Notes: generated from the sequence alone by a model not told the origin. Numbered from the stretch's first letter, positions 26,058 to 36,154 are shown. The stretch: DNA of 51,625 bases from an uncultured Prevotellaceae bacterium (GCA_945921235.1 CAMEKH010000003.1:1-51625); one strand, 5' to 3'. A program made the numbers and translations.

Positions 26058-28094
26058 ATGAAAACAATTAAGTATTTGATTCCGGCGGTTATAGCAGCGA
26101 TGAGTATAACTGATGCCGGTGCAACAGAGGGTAAAATGAAAGGAGTTGATAAATCAAATTTTGATGAAACCATATCGCCTAAGGACGATTTCTTTCAGTT
26201 TGCGTGTGGCGGTTGGATGAAGGCAAATCCGCTCCCGGCACAGTATTCGCGTTTTGGCACTTTTGATATACTTGCAGAGAACAACAAAACGCAAGTAAAA
26301 GAGCTGATTCAGAATCTTGCTAACACGAGTGAGGCAAAAGAAGCCGGTTCGATAACCCAGAAAGTGAACGATATGTATCAGCTCGGCATGGATAGCGTGC
26401 GCCTTAATGCTGAAAAAGCATCGCCGCTCAAAGCTGACTTGGAAAAAATAACAACGGCAAAGCGAGCCGACTTCATTAATATTATATCGTGGCTTCACAT
26501 GGGCATTGGTGCTCCGTTTTTCGATACAGGCGTAATGTCGGACCTTATGGATTCCAACATTAACATTATGTATGTGTCGCTTGCCGGACTCGGACTTGGT
26601 GACCGCGATTACTACATTGAGAATGATGAAAATTCATTGCGAATAAGAGAGGCATATAAAAAATACATTGAAACGGTGTTTACGCTTGCCGGTTATAAGA
26701 AATCGGCGGTAAAAACAGCGGTGAAGAATGTAATGAAGATAGAAACAGCATTAGCCAAGGTGACTTTTACACGCGAGGAAAGTCGCGATATAGCCAAGCA
26801 ATATAATATACGCACCATAGAGCAGCTGAAAGCTGATTATGCCAATATTGATTGGACGGCATATTTCGCAGGTATAGGATTGCCTGAGGTAGATAAGGTG
26901 TGTGTAGACAATCTTAAGGGACTTGCCGAGGTGAATAGCCTAATGAAGACACTGACAGACAAAGAAATAAAGGATTATTTTGCGTTTGAGTATATAATGT
27001 CGGCATCAAGCTCGTTGAGCGATGATTTCATTGAAGCCAATTTTGAGATGTTCTCTAAGACACTCTCAGGCAAGAAAGAGATGCAACCGCGCTGGAAACG
27101 TGCAATAGGCGTTCCCAATAGCTTGCTTGGAGAAGCCGTAGGTAAGCTCTATGTAGAAAAATATTTTGCAGGCAAGTCGAAAGAAAAGATGATAGAACTC
27201 GTAAATAATTTGAAAATTTCACTTGCAGAGCATATTGCATCACTTGAGTGGATGAGTGATAAGACAAAAGTAAATGCCCTTGTGAAGCTCAACAGCTTTA
27301 AGGTGAAGATAGGATATCCCGATAAGTGGAAAGACTACAGTGGCGTAGTGGTAGATAAGACGCTCTCTTATTGGGAGAATGTGAAAGCTGCAAATCTTTT
27401 CAGGGCTAAAGATTCATATTCAAAGTGGGGAAAACCTGTGGATAAAGAAGAATGGGGCATGACACCACAAACCGTGAATGCCTATTATAATCCTACCACA
27501 AATGAAATATGCTTTCCGGCAGGAATACTCCAGGCACCATATTTCGATGTAAATGCTGATGATGCGTGCAATTATGGCGCAATAGGCGTGGTGATAGGAC
27601 ATGAAATGACACATGGATTTGATGACCAAGGAAGAAATTTCGACCAAAACGGCAATATGATAGATTGGTGGACAGAAGAAGATGCTACAAAATTCAAGCA
27701 GCTTACGGACAAGTTGGTTGAACAATTTAATGAAATTGTAGTGGCCGATGATGTTCATGCCAATGGACGTTTCACGCTTGGAGAGAATATAGCCGACCAC
27801 GGAGGTCTGCGCGTAGCATACACCGCGTTCAAGAAGACACAGCAAGGACAGAATTGTGAAAAGATAGATGGCTTTACGCCAGACCAACGTTTCTATATTT
27901 CCTACGCTAATGTGTGGAAAGGCAATATCACAAAAGAGGAGATATTGCGTCGCACAAAGACCGACCCCCATTCGCTTGGAAAATGGCGTGTGAATGCATC
28001 GTTGCGAAATATTGAGCCGTTCTTCAAGGCATTCGATATAAAAGAAGGCGATGCAATGTATCGCATACCCGCCGATAGAGTGACGATTTGGTGA
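26058..28094 (+). CDS. M13 family zinc endopeptidase (PepO/neprilysin-like)
   Basis: This 678-residue peptidase has a signal peptide (MKTIKYLIPAVIAAMSITDAGA) and the full M13 layout. The N-terminal helical domain begins with the family motif PKDDFFQFACGGWM. The C-terminal metalloprotease domain has NAYYNPTTNEICFPAGILQ, the zinc site HEMTH (VIGHEMTHGFDDQG) and the third ligand Glu in GENIADHGG. It probably cleaves peptides in the periplasm. The usual terminal CxVW is RVTIW here. It is followed by a terminator at 28119. Confidence 0.95.
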   Translation: MKTIKYLIPAVIAAMSITDAGATEGKMKGVDKSNFDETISPKDDFFQFACGGWMKANPLPAQYSRFGTFDILAENNKTQVKELIQNLANTSEAKEAGSITQKVNDMYQLGMDSVRLNAEKASPLKADLEKITTAKRADFINIISWLHMGIGAPFFDTGVMSDLMDSNINIMYVSLAGLGLGDRDYYIENDENSLRIREAYKKYIETVFTLAGYKKSAVKTAVKNVMKIETALAKVTFTREESRDIAKQYNIRTIEQLKADYANIDWTAYFAGIGLPEVDKVCVDNLKGLAEVNSLMKTLTDKEIKDYFAFEYIMSASSSLSDDFIEANFEMFSKTLSGKKEMQPRWKRAIGVPNSLLGEAVGKLYVEKYFAGKSKEKMIELVNNLKISLAEHIASLEWMSDKTKVNALVKLNSFKVKIGYPDKWKDYSGVVVDKTLSYWENVKAANLFRAKDSYSKWGKPVDKEEWGMTPQTVNAYYNPTTNEICFPAGILQAPYFDVNADDACNYGAIGVVIGHEMTHGFDDQGRNFDQNGNMIDWWTEEDATKFKQLTDKLVEQFNEIVVADDVHANGRFTLGENIADHGGLRVAYTAFKKTQQGQNCEKIDGFTPDQRFYISYANVWKGNITKEEILRRTKTDPHSLGKWRVNASLRNIEPFFKAFDIKEGDAMYRIPADRVTIW

Positions 28095-28118
28095 TTTATT
28101 GTAGAAGATAATATTTGA

Positions 28119-28155
28119 AAAAGCGTTGTCATTTAATGATGATAACGCTTTTTTT
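28119..28155 (+). terminator. Intrinsic terminator after the M13 peptidase gene
   Basis: Arms AAGCGTTGTC (28121-28130) and GATAACGCTT (28141-28150, one G-U pair) are followed by a run of T residues. Confidence 0.82.
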
Positions 28156-28188
28156 ATAATAGCAGTAGGATATTAAAGGAAAAATTGT

Positions 28189-28196
28189 TATTTTTG
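28189..28196 (+). promoter_or_regulatory. -7 box upstream of dnaN
   Basis: TATTTTTG matches TAnnTTTG and lies about 70 bp before the dnaN start. No clear -33 element is seen. Confidence 0.45.
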
Positions 28197-28265
28197 TAAG
28201 TTGAAAGGCTCTTAAGCTAAGTCAACAAAAAATAAACAATATAGAAAAATAAAAAATATAAATAT

Positions 28266-29381
28266 ATGAAATTTAATGTATCGAGTAAGGCGTTATTTAC
28301 TCATTTATCGGCTTTAAGTAAAGTAGTAAATTCAAAGAACACAATTTCGATTCTCGACAATTTTCTACTCACTTTGACTGGAGATAGTATTGTAATCACA
28401 GGTAGTGACTCAGAAACCACAATGACCACCACGGTGCAAGTGTTTGAGGCATCGGGCGAAGGCTCATTTGCGGTGAATGTGAAGAATCTGCTTGATTTGT
28501 TGAAAGAGTTGCCCGACCAACCATTGTCGTTTGAAATTGATGATACGAACTATGCAATCAGCATTTTCTATCAAAATGGTAAGTTTAACTTTGTAGGCAT
28601 AGACGGCAATGAATTCCCGAAGAAAGAAGAGACCGATGAGGAGACCACAACTTTTGAGCTATCGGCGGCTGAAGTAAAGAAAGGAATAGAAAAAACTATT
28701 TTCGCAGTAGGTCAAGAAGAGATACGCCGCATAATGATGGGTATTTTATGGGATATCAAGCCCGATATGATAACTTTTGTGGCATCGGATACGCATAAAT
28801 TAGTACGCTATCAAAATAAGAAGCTGGCGTGTGGAATAGAGACATCATTTATACTTCCCGCCAAGCCTGCATCGATATTGAATAGTATCCTTTCGAAAAG
28901 CGAAGGCGATGTGAAAGTGACCATAGATTCAAAGAGTGCCACATTTGAGATAGAGGATTACACGCTGTCATGTCGATTCATTAATGGCAAGTATCCAAAT
29001 TACAATTCGGTGATACCGCAGAATAATCCGTATCAATTGATAGTGGACCGTGCGCTGATGCTGAATGCCGTACGACGAGTAGCGGTGTTTGCCAGTGTCG
29101 GAGGTCTAATTAAGCTCGACTTAAAGGAAAATGAGGTGATGCTCCGGGCTCAAGATGTGGATTTTGCCACATGGGCAGAAGAGGTGTTGCAATGTGATTA
29201 TCAAGGCGAAAACATGGTTATAGGCTTCAATAACACGAAAATAATCGAAATATTAAGCAATATAGATAGCGAAATGGTGAAGATAACGCTATTAGACCCG
29301 TCGCGAGCCGGAGTATTTCTGCCGGAGAATCAGGAAGAGGGCGAAGAATTGCTTATATTGCTGATGCCGATGATGATTTAA
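28266..29381 (+). CDS. dnaN: DNA polymerase III beta sliding clamp
   Basis: This 371-residue protein forms the ring that holds the replicative polymerase on DNA. It shows the three-domain clamp pattern, with MKFNVSSKALFTHLSALSKV at the start, ETDEETTTFELSAAEV between domains one and two, and the C-terminal LLILLMPMMI resembling the family's hydrophobic end. The ring contacts are formed by the repeated clamp domains. It starts a gene group with a DnaQ-like exonuclease, coaBC, a DUF4835 gene and recN, and lies 15 kb from dnaA rather than next to it. Confidence 0.95.
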   Translation: MKFNVSSKALFTHLSALSKVVNSKNTISILDNFLLTLTGDSIVITGSDSETTMTTTVQVFEASGEGSFAVNVKNLLDLLKELPDQPLSFEIDDTNYAISIFYQNGKFNFVGIDGNEFPKKEETDEETTTFELSAAEVKKGIEKTIFAVGQEEIRRIMMGILWDIKPDMITFVASDTHKLVRYQNKKLACGIETSFILPAKPASILNSILSKSEGDVKVTIDSKSATFEIEDYTLSCRFINGKYPNYNSVIPQNNPYQLIVDRALMLNAVRRVAVFASVGGLIKLDLKENEVMLRAQDVDFATWAEEVLQCDYQGENMVIGFNNTKIIEILSNIDSEMVKITLLDPSRAGVFLPENQEEGEELLILLMPMMI

Positions 29382-29402
29382 CCCAAAGAAGAACGCAGAA
29401 CA

Positions 29403-30167
29403 ATGAATTTGATATTAAAGAATCCGCTGATATTTTTCGATTTGGAAACGACCGGTGTTAATTCATCGAAGGATAAAATTGTAGAAATATCATATATAAA
29501 GGTCTATCCCAATGGTACGGAGGAGTCGCGTACGTTGAGGATAAATCCCGGCAGGCATATTCCTGAAGAGGCTACGGCAATACATCACATCACTGATGAA
29601 GATGTGAAGGATTGTCCGCTTTTCAAGGACGTAGCGAAGGAACTTATGCATGTGTTTGAAGGTTGCGATATAGCAGGTTTTAATAGCAATCGATTTGACT
29701 TGCCCCTGCTTGTTGAGGAGTTTCTTAATGCCGGTGTAAATATCGACTTGTCGAAGAGGAAATTTATTGATGTCCAGACTATTTTCCATAAAATGGAGCA
29801 ACGCACACTATCGGCAGCGTATAAATTCTATTGCGGGAAGAATCTTGACGATGCACATTCGGCTGATGCCGACACTCGAGCCACTTACGAAGTGCTCAAG
29901 GCGCAGCTCGACCGCTATCCAACCTTAAAGAACGATGTGGATTATCTATCGGCATTTTCGTGCCAGCAGAAGAATGTAGATTTGGCAGGAAGAATAGTCT
30001 ATGATGATAGAAATGTGGAAGTGTTCAACTTCGGCAAGCATAAAGGGAAATCGGTGGAAGAAGTTTTTCGTCGACTCGACACCGGATATTATGCATGGAT
30101 GATGCAAGGCGATTTTCCGCAGAACACCAAAAATGTAATAACCAATATAAAATTGCGTTGTAAATAA
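29403..30167 (+). CDS. DnaQ-like DEDDh 3'-5' exonuclease
   Basis: This 254-residue protein has the exonuclease motifs of the DNA polymerase III epsilon family. FFDLETTG supplies the DxE pair, GFNSNRFDLP the next Asp, and HSADADTRAT the His-x4-Asp of the DEDDh subclass. The C-terminal 60 residues hold a small NFGKHKGKSV-type module that is common on Bacteroidetes versions. Placed 21 bp after dnaN, it is a candidate proofreading subunit or an accessory exonuclease. Which one cannot be told from sequence. Confidence 0.88.
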   Translation: MNLILKNPLIFFDLETTGVNSSKDKIVEISYIKVYPNGTEESRTLRINPGRHIPEEATAIHHITDEDVKDCPLFKDVAKELMHVFEGCDIAGFNSNRFDLPLLVEEFLNAGVNIDLSKRKFIDVQTIFHKMEQRTLSAAYKFYCGKNLDDAHSADADTRATYEVLKAQLDRYPTLKNDVDYLSAFSCQQKNVDLAGRIVYDDRNVEVFNFGKHKGKSVEEVFRRLDTGYYAWMMQGDFPQNTKNVITNIKLRCK

Positions 30168-30180
30168 AAGCAAAAGCAAA

Positions 30181-31386
30181 ATGATAGAAGGGAAGCATAT
30201 CATATTAGGTATCTGTGGCGGAATAGCCGCTTATAAATCGGTGTATCTTCTTAGACTGCTAATAAAGGCGGGTGCAGAGGTTCAAGTGGTGATTACACCA
30301 TCGGGGAAGGAATTTATAACGCCTGTCACCCTTTCATCGTTGAGTGGAAAGCCTGTAATAAGCGAGTTTTTTACAGCAAACACAGGTAGCTGGAATAGTC
30401 ATGTGGACCTTGGACTATGGGCTGATGCTATGATTATAGCACCTGCTACTGCATCTACCATTGGCAAGATGGCAAATGGTGTAGCTGATAATATGCTTGT
30501 AACCACATATTTATCGGCTAAGTGCCCTGTATTTGTGGCGCCGGCTATGGACCTGGATATGTTTGCTCACCCGAGTACAAAACGCAATTTGGAGTTGCTG
30601 AAAAGTTATGGTAATCATATAATAGAACCGGCAAGTGGAGAATTGGCAAGCCATCTTGTTGGGAAGGGCAGAATGGAGGAGCCTGAGAATATTGTAAAAG
30701 CGATTGAAGAATATTTCAGCACAAGCGATGACTTGAATGGGGTGAGAGTGCTTATAACGGCAGGTCCCACTTATGAGCGAATAGACCCTGTGAGATTCAT
30801 TGGAAATTATTCATCGGGTAAAATGGGTTTTGCACTTGCTGAGGAGTGTGCTCGCCGAGGTGCTAAAGTCACGCTTATAACAGGGCCGGTAGCATTGAAA
30901 TGTAAGAATAAGAATATTTACCGCATTGATGTGGAATCGGCAAAGGAAATGCTTGCTGAGGTTGAAAAGGCGTATGTCGATAGCAAAGTGGCGATAATGT
31001 GTGCCGCAGTGGCAGATTATTGTGTGGAAAACAGAGCAGAGAGCAAAATAAAGCGCGAGGGCAATGATGTTCCGGTAATAAAATTGCAGAAGAATCCTGA
31101 TATTGCAGCTACAATAGGAGCAAAGAAGGAAAAAGGACAAATACTTGTGGGCTTTGCTCTCGAAACAGATAACGAATTGAGCAATGCAAAGGCGAAAATA
31201 CTTAAGAAAAATCTTGATTTCATAGTTCTTAATTCGTTGCGTGACAAAGATGCCGGGTTTGGAACTGATACAAATAAGATAACAATTATTGACTCGGCAG
31301 GGGCTGAAAAAGTGTATGGGCTAAAGTCAAAAGCTGAAGTAGCTAAGGATATTATTGATGAAATAGCTGAAAGAATAGCGAAATGA
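30181..31386 (+). CDS. coaBC: Bifunctional phosphopantothenoylcysteine decarboxylase/synthetase
   Basis: This 401-residue flavoprotein makes 4'-phosphopantetheine for coenzyme A. The N-terminal CoaC half has the flavin-binding GICGGIAAYK, the HVDLGLWADAM motif with its catalytic His and the PAMDLDMF loop. The C-terminal CoaB half starts around residue 185 with ITAGPTYERIDPVRFIGNYSSGKMG. Length is normal. Its last codons overlap the next start (ATGA at 31383). CoaE, the last step of the pathway, lies at 37219. Confidence 0.95.
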   Translation: MIEGKHIILGICGGIAAYKSVYLLRLLIKAGAEVQVVITPSGKEFITPVTLSSLSGKPVISEFFTANTGSWNSHVDLGLWADAMIIAPATASTIGKMANGVADNMLVTTYLSAKCPVFVAPAMDLDMFAHPSTKRNLELLKSYGNHIIEPASGELASHLVGKGRMEEPENIVKAIEEYFSTSDDLNGVRVLITAGPTYERIDPVRFIGNYSSGKMGFALAEECARRGAKVTLITGPVALKCKNKNIYRIDVESAKEMLAEVEKAYVDSKVAIMCAAVADYCVENRAESKIKREGNDVPVIKLQKNPDIAATIGAKKEKGQILVGFALETDNELSNAKAKILKKNLDFIVLNSLRDKDAGFGTDTNKITIIDSAGAEKVYGLKSKAEVAKDIIDEIAERIAK

Positions 31387-32303
31387 GCGAATTACGAAGG
31401 TTTATATTGGTGATATTGTCGGCAGTGATGTCGTGTGGCATTAGCATATATGCGCAAGAGCTGAAATGTGATGTGGAAATAAATAGCGAGCAGATACAGA
31501 ACAGTTCAAAAGAGGTTTTCACGACTTTGAAGCAAGCTATTGCCGACTATATGAACACAAATAAGTGGACCGATGCTCAATTCAGTGCCAATGAGAAAAT
31601 TGAATGTAAAATGTATTTCACAATAAAATCCTATAATGATAATATTATGTCGGGAGATTTGCAAATACAATCAAATCGCCCCGTATATAATAGTTCATAC
31701 ACTACTACAATAATTAATTTTAAAGATACGAAAATAGAATTTACGTATCAAGAGAATGAGCCTCTGGTGTTTTCGGAGGTGACTATGGAAAGCAATCTTA
31801 CCGCTATATTAAATTTCTATGCATATATAATAATAGCGATGGATTTTGATACATTCTCGCTCAATGGTGGTGCCCCTTATTATGAGAAAGCTGCAAATGT
31901 AGTGCGACTTGCACAGAGTAGTGGAGAGAGCGGATGGAAAGCATTTGAGGACACAAAGAACAGAAGTGCCGTGCTTAGTGCATACACAGATGGAGCGACA
32001 TCGGGTATAAGGGAGATTTTATATAATTATCACCGCAAAGGGCTTGATGAGATGGCTCTAAGCGTGGATAAAGGAAGGGCAATGATTACATCGATGATTG
32101 AAATGTTGAAGAAAGTTTATGATGCTGCACCTATGAGTGTGTGCATATCGATGTTTAAAGATGCAAAACTCGATGAGCTTGTAAATATATATTCAAAAGC
32201 AGGACAATCGGAGAAAGACAAAGTGTATGATTTGCTTTATCCAATATATCCCACCGAGCAGAGTAGATTGAAAAAGATAAAGGAGGAGCAAACGAACAAT
32301 TAA
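31383..32303 (+). CDS. DUF4835 family protein (PorD-like)
   Basis: This 306-residue protein has a signal sequence ending in ISIYAQ, followed by LKCDVEINSEQIQNSS and VFTTLKQAIADYMN, which match the Bacteroidetes DUF4835 family. It overlaps coaBC by ATGA and precedes recN by 13 bp, a gene order I know from several Bacteroidetes. From memory, the family has been linked to type IX secretion under the name PorD; I have not checked this. It is periplasmic or outer-membrane associated. If it is a secretion component, it fits the sorting-type tails found on two PUL proteins in this window. Confidence 0.8.
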   Translation: MSELRRFILVILSAVMSCGISIYAQELKCDVEINSEQIQNSSKEVFTTLKQAIADYMNTNKWTDAQFSANEKIECKMYFTIKSYNDNIMSGDLQIQSNRPVYNSSYTTTIINFKDTKIEFTYQENEPLVFSEVTMESNLTAILNFYAYIIIAMDFDTFSLNGGAPYYEKAANVVRLAQSSGESGWKAFEDTKNRSAVLSAYTDGATSGIREILYNYHRKGLDEMALSVDKGRAMITSMIEMLKKVYDAAPMSVCISMFKDAKLDELVNIYSKAGQSEKDKVYDLLYPIYPTEQSRLKKIKEEQTNN

Positions 32304-32316
32304 TAAGCCTGAAGAT

Positions 32317-33972
32317 ATGCTAAAACTGCTAAGGATATCCAATTTTGCAATAATTGACAACCTTGAAATCAATTTTGAAAAAGGATTTTCAATAATTACA
32401 GGTGAAACAGGTGCCGGAAAATCAATTATGATGGGGGCATTGTCGCTGATTCTTGGTGAAAAAGTGGATTTCAAGGCTATAAGGAATGCTGAGAAGAAAT
32501 CGGTGATAGAGGCAGTGTTTAGTATTGGAGAATATGGCTTGGAGAGAGTTTTCGAAGCCAACGATATTGACTATGAAAGCGACGAGTGCATAATGCGCAG
32601 GGAGATATTGCCCAACGGGCGTTCACGCTCGTTTATTAACGATACGCCTGTAACACTTCCGGTGATGCGTAGCATATCAATGCATCTCGTTGATATTCAT
32701 TCACAGCATAGTAATTTGCTATTGTCGCAAAAAAGTTATCAGCTTGGCATACTCGATAGCATAATCGGCGAACGTGGCTTGATAGAGAATTACGATAAAG
32801 AGTATAAAAAATACACTTCTCTTAGAAATCGCTTGGAAGAATTGAAGCGAATTTCAAGCCAACGTAAAGTAGAGGAAGACTATTTAAGGTTTCAATTGGG
32901 GCAGTTGAAAGAATTGTCGCTTACGGAAGATGAAGATGCAGAGCTTGAATCGGAAGAGCGTAAACTGAGCAATATCACTGAGATAAAATCGGCGTTATGG
33001 GATACGGAACAGCTACTCGATGGAGAGATGCAATCGGTGATAGGCGATGTGACTACCGTGAGTCAAAAATTAGGTCAGATAGAGAGCGTGTGTAGTGAGG
33101 CAGCTGAATTAAACGATAGAATTTCATCAATTCTGATAGATTTAAAGGATATATCACGGACAGTTGCCGGGCTACAGAGCAATCTTGTAGACAATCCAGC
33201 CGAACTTGAAAGAATACAAGAACGACTGAATTCAATTTATTCATTAGAAACGAAGCACAAAGTGTCGAGTAGCAATGAATTACTCAAGTTGCAAAACAAA
33301 TTGGAGGCACAATTAGCCGACATTGATAGCACCGAAGAAGAAATCGGAGAACTTGAAGGTGAGGTGGCTTTGCAGCGAGTTGAAACGATGAAATCGGCTG
33401 AATTATTATCGGCGGCAAGGAAAACTGCTGCCGCATCGTTCGCAAGCTCGTTGATAGGAGTAGCGACACCGCTTGGTATGAAGAATCTGCGATTTGAGAT
33501 AGAATTTGAGCAAGTGGATTTGTGCTGTGATGGAATAGATTCGGTTCAATTCTTATTTTCATTCAATAAGCAGCAGGCATTGATGCCTGTAGCATCGTCG
33601 GCATCGGGAGGTGAAATATCAAGATTGATGCTGTGCGTGAAATCAATAATGGCGCGAAGTATGCAGATGCCTACTATAATTTTCGATGAAGTAGATACGG
33701 GCGTTTCGGGCGATATAGCCAATCGTATGGGAGAAATGATGAAAGAAATCAGCAGAACGATTCAGGTTATAACGATAACGCATTTGCCTCAGGTGGCGGT
33801 GAAAGGAGCTGTACATTATAAGGTCTTCAAGCAGGATTCAGCCGATTCTACTTTTACATCAATAAAGCGACTTGATAAAGAAGAACGCGTGAGGGAAATT
33901 GCGCAGATGCTGAGTGGCGAGGCTATAGATGAGGCTGCACTCAATAATGCTAAATCCTTACTCGGATATTGA
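32317..33972 (+). CDS. recN: DNA repair protein RecN
   Basis: This 551-residue SMC-like ATPase acts in double-strand break repair. The Walker A motif GETGAGKS lies in the first 40 residues after LLRISNFAIIDNLEINFE. Coiled-coil arms span about 150-390 and the C-terminal SASGGEISRLMLCVKS signature is followed by the Walker B FDEVDTGVSG. Length is normal. It overlaps no neighbour and precedes an rlmB-like gene by 16 bp. Confidence 0.95.
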   Translation: MLKLLRISNFAIIDNLEINFEKGFSIITGETGAGKSIMMGALSLILGEKVDFKAIRNAEKKSVIEAVFSIGEYGLERVFEANDIDYESDECIMRREILPNGRSRSFINDTPVTLPVMRSISMHLVDIHSQHSNLLLSQKSYQLGILDSIIGERGLIENYDKEYKKYTSLRNRLEELKRISSQRKVEEDYLRFQLGQLKELSLTEDEDAELESEERKLSNITEIKSALWDTEQLLDGEMQSVIGDVTTVSQKLGQIESVCSEAAELNDRISSILIDLKDISRTVAGLQSNLVDNPAELERIQERLNSIYSLETKHKVSSSNELLKLQNKLEAQLADIDSTEEEIGELEGEVALQRVETMKSAELLSAARKTAAASFASSLIGVATPLGMKNLRFEIEFEQVDLCCDGIDSVQFLFSFNKQQALMPVASSASGGEISRLMLCVKSIMARSMQMPTIIFDEVDTGVSGDIANRMGEMMKEISRTIQVITITHLPQVAVKGAVHYKVFKQDSADSTFTSIKRLDKEERVREIAQMLSGEAIDEAALNNAKSLLGY

Positions 33973-33988
33973 AATAAAGAACTACAAA

Positions 33989-34750
33989 ATGAATATGGAA
34001 AAGAATCAATATATATTCGGTATTAGAGCCGTCATCGAAGCAATAGAGGCTGGCAGAGATATAGATAAAATTCTAATAAAAAAGGACCTCTCAGGGGAGC
34101 TTGCGGGCAACTTGTTTGAGTTGATAAGAGAATATGGCATTGTCAATCAGCGAGTGCCGGTGGAGCGAATAAACAGAATAACTCGCAAGAATCATCAAGG
34201 AGTGGTGGCAATGCTATCGGCAGTGACATATAACAAGATAGAAAATGTAGTGCCCCAATTATATGAAGAAGGGAAGTTGCCATTTGTAGTAGTACTCGAT
34301 GGAGTGACTGATGTGAGAAATTTCGGTGCAATAGCTCGTACCTGTGAGTGTGCAGGAGTAGATGCCATAGTGATTCCCGAGAGGAATAGTGTGAGTGTTA
34401 ATGCTGATGCCGTGAAGACTTCGGCAGGAGCGTTACACTATTTGCCGGTATGCAGGGAGCATAATCTTGTTGCGGCAGTAAAATATCTTAAGAATAGTGG
34501 CTTTAAGATTTATGGAGCTACGGAGAAAAGTGACATTAATTACACGAAACCCGATTATACGGAACCAACGGCTATCGTGCTTGGTGCGGAAGATGAGGGA
34601 ATAAGTGGAGAGATTCTTCGCTTGTGCGATACTCATGTGGCAATACCTGAATTTGGGAATATACATTCTCTTAACGTTTCGGTAGCAGGCGGGGTGTTAA
34701 TATATGAAGTGGTACGTCAGCGACTAAATAACGAGTGTGGAGTAGAATAA
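33989..34750 (+). CDS. rlmB: SpoU/TrmH family rRNA 2'-O-methyltransferase (RlmB-like)
   Basis: This 253-residue enzyme methylates ribose in RNA, most likely G2251 of 23S rRNA. It has the N-terminal substrate-binding domain (YIFGIRAVIEAIEAG) and the SPOUT knot motifs NFGAIARTCECAG, LGAEDEGIS and IHSLNVSVAGGVLIYE. The start is taken at the ATG at 33989, just after the recN stop. The frame is open further upstream inside recN, but that would give a non-family extension. An alternative ATG at 33995 differs by two codons. Confidence 0.87.
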   Translation: MNMEKNQYIFGIRAVIEAIEAGRDIDKILIKKDLSGELAGNLFELIREYGIVNQRVPVERINRITRKNHQGVVAMLSAVTYNKIENVVPQLYEEGKLPFVVVLDGVTDVRNFGAIARTCECAGVDAIVIPERNSVSVNADAVKTSAGALHYLPVCREHNLVAAVKYLKNSGFKIYGATEKSDINYTKPDYTEPTAIVLGAEDEGISGEILRLCDTHVAIPEFGNIHSLNVSVAGGVLIYEVVRQRLNNECGVE

Positions 34751-34785
34751 ATAGACAAATATTTTATCGGGTGATTATTTTAAAC

Positions 34786-34793
34786 TAATTTTG
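34786..34793 (+). promoter_or_regulatory. -7 box upstream of nusB
   Basis: TAATTTTG matches TAnnTTTG and lies 20 bp before the start codon. No clear -33 TTG is visible. Confidence 0.5.
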
Positions 34794-34813
34794 CAGAAAA
34801 AATAAGGAAAAAG

Positions 34814-35743
34814 ATGATAAATCGTATTTTAATAAGAATTAAAGTAGTACAGTTGCTATATTCCTATCTTATTTCGGCTAATTCAATGTCGATAAAAGAT
34901 GCAAAGAACGATTTGGAAAAGAGTCTTGATAAGGGATATGAACTATATTATTATCTGTTGCTCTTGATGGTGGAGCTAACGGAATTGCAAGCTAATCGCA
35001 TTGAAGCAGCCAAGAATAAGTATCTGCCGACCGAAGAAGATTTGAATCCCAACACAAAGTTGATTGATAATCTTTTCATCAATAAATTGATAAGTGATGA
35101 GGATTTTAAGGAATATCTTCAAAATAATCCCATTACATGGCGAGAAGATGATATCTTTATGAAACTTGAGCTTGACAGGATTTTGAAATCGGATATATAT
35201 GCCGATTATATAGCGACTGAAGGAAATGAGTATGTAGAGGATTGTCTTTTTTGGTATTCGGTGATGAAAAATATAATACTCACTGATGAAGAATTGATAG
35301 ATACGCTTGAGTCGAAATCAGTGTATTGGAACGATGACCTTTCAACAGTTGGCTCATTTGTACTTAAAACAATAAAGAAATTTGAGCTAAATGAGGAAAC
35401 TCCAATATTACCCAAATATAGGAATTACGAGGATAGTGTGTTTGGAAAGGAATTATTCTCGCATATTATTGAAGATATGAATTATGCCAATTCGTTGATT
35501 AACAAATTTGTTCAGACAGAGCATTGGGACGCTGACCGTATAGCTAAGATGGACCGCTTGATAATGAGTGTGGCAATATCGGAGATATTGCATTATCCGT
35601 CGATTCCCACAAAGGTAACCCTCAATGAGTATATTGAGATAGCAAAGTATTATAGTACGCCTAAGAGTGGACAGTATATAAATGGTATATTAAATTCTGT
35701 TGTGAATTATTTGAAAAAATCGGGAAAAATTAATAAAGAGTAA
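34814..35743 (+). CDS. nusB: Transcription antitermination factor NusB
   Basis: This 309-residue protein has the all-helical NusB domain in its C-terminal half, with the family motif LIMSVAISEILHYPSIPTKV and ending in LNEYIEIAKYYS. NusB binds the boxA RNA of rRNA operons with NusE. The extra N-terminal half starting MINRILIRIKVVQLLYSYL is typical for Bacteroidetes, where NusB is about twice the E. coli length of roughly 140. It is followed by yajC after 84 bp. Confidence 0.93.
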   Translation: MINRILIRIKVVQLLYSYLISANSMSIKDAKNDLEKSLDKGYELYYYLLLLMVELTELQANRIEAAKNKYLPTEEDLNPNTKLIDNLFINKLISDEDFKEYLQNNPITWREDDIFMKLELDRILKSDIYADYIATEGNEYVEDCLFWYSVMKNIILTDEELIDTLESKSVYWNDDLSTVGSFVLKTIKKFELNEETPILPKYRNYEDSVFGKELFSHIIEDMNYANSLINKFVQTEHWDADRIAKMDRLIMSVAISEILHYPSIPTKVTLNEYIEIAKYYSTPKSGQYINGILNSVVNYLKKSGKINKE

Positions 35744-35770
35744 AAATAGCATAGTTAAGTGCCTATATTC

Positions 35771-35801
35771 TTGTGGAATATAGTGTATTTAATTATATTT
35801 G
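35771..35801 (+). promoter_or_regulatory. Predicted promoter of yajC
   Basis: TTG (35771-35773) is followed after 20 bp by TATATTTG (35794-35801). The start codon is 26 bp further. A full consensus match, so yajC may be transcribed separately from nusB. Confidence 0.7.
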
Positions 35802-35827
35802 TAGAATAAAAACAATAACATACGAGT

Positions 35828-36154
35828 ATGATAACAAATTCAATTTTATTGCAGCAAGCTGCAGGAGGCGGCTGGGAGTCGTTGATAATGATAGTAGCTT
35901 TGATAGCTATATTCTATTTTTTCATGATTCGTCCGCAATCGAAAAAGCAAAAGGAGATAAAGAAATTTCGTGAGGGCTTGTCGAAAGGAGATAAAATTAT
36001 CACAGCCGGAGGAATATATGGCACAATTAAAGAAGTGAGAGAGACATCATTCTTAATTGAAATTGCTGATAATGTGAAAATAAGAATAGATAAGAACTCG
36101 GTTTATCCGTCGGCAGAAGATGCTGCGCAGTCATCACTGCAAGATAAGGCATAA
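35828..36154 (+). CDS. yajC: Preprotein translocase accessory subunit YajC
   Basis: This 108-residue single-span inner-membrane protein accompanies SecDF in protein export. One membrane helix (about 17-38, LIMIVALIAIFYFFMI) is followed by the family motif RPQSKKQKEIKKFREGLSKGDKIITAGGIYG and a short soluble tail. Length is ordinary. It lies between nusB and the YbbR-domain gene and is followed by a strong terminator. Confidence 0.95.
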   Translation: MITNSILLQQAAGGGWESLIMIVALIAIFYFFMIRPQSKKQKEIKKFREGLSKGDKIITAGGIYGTIKEVRETSFLIEIADNVKIRIDKNSVYPSAEDAAQSSLQDKA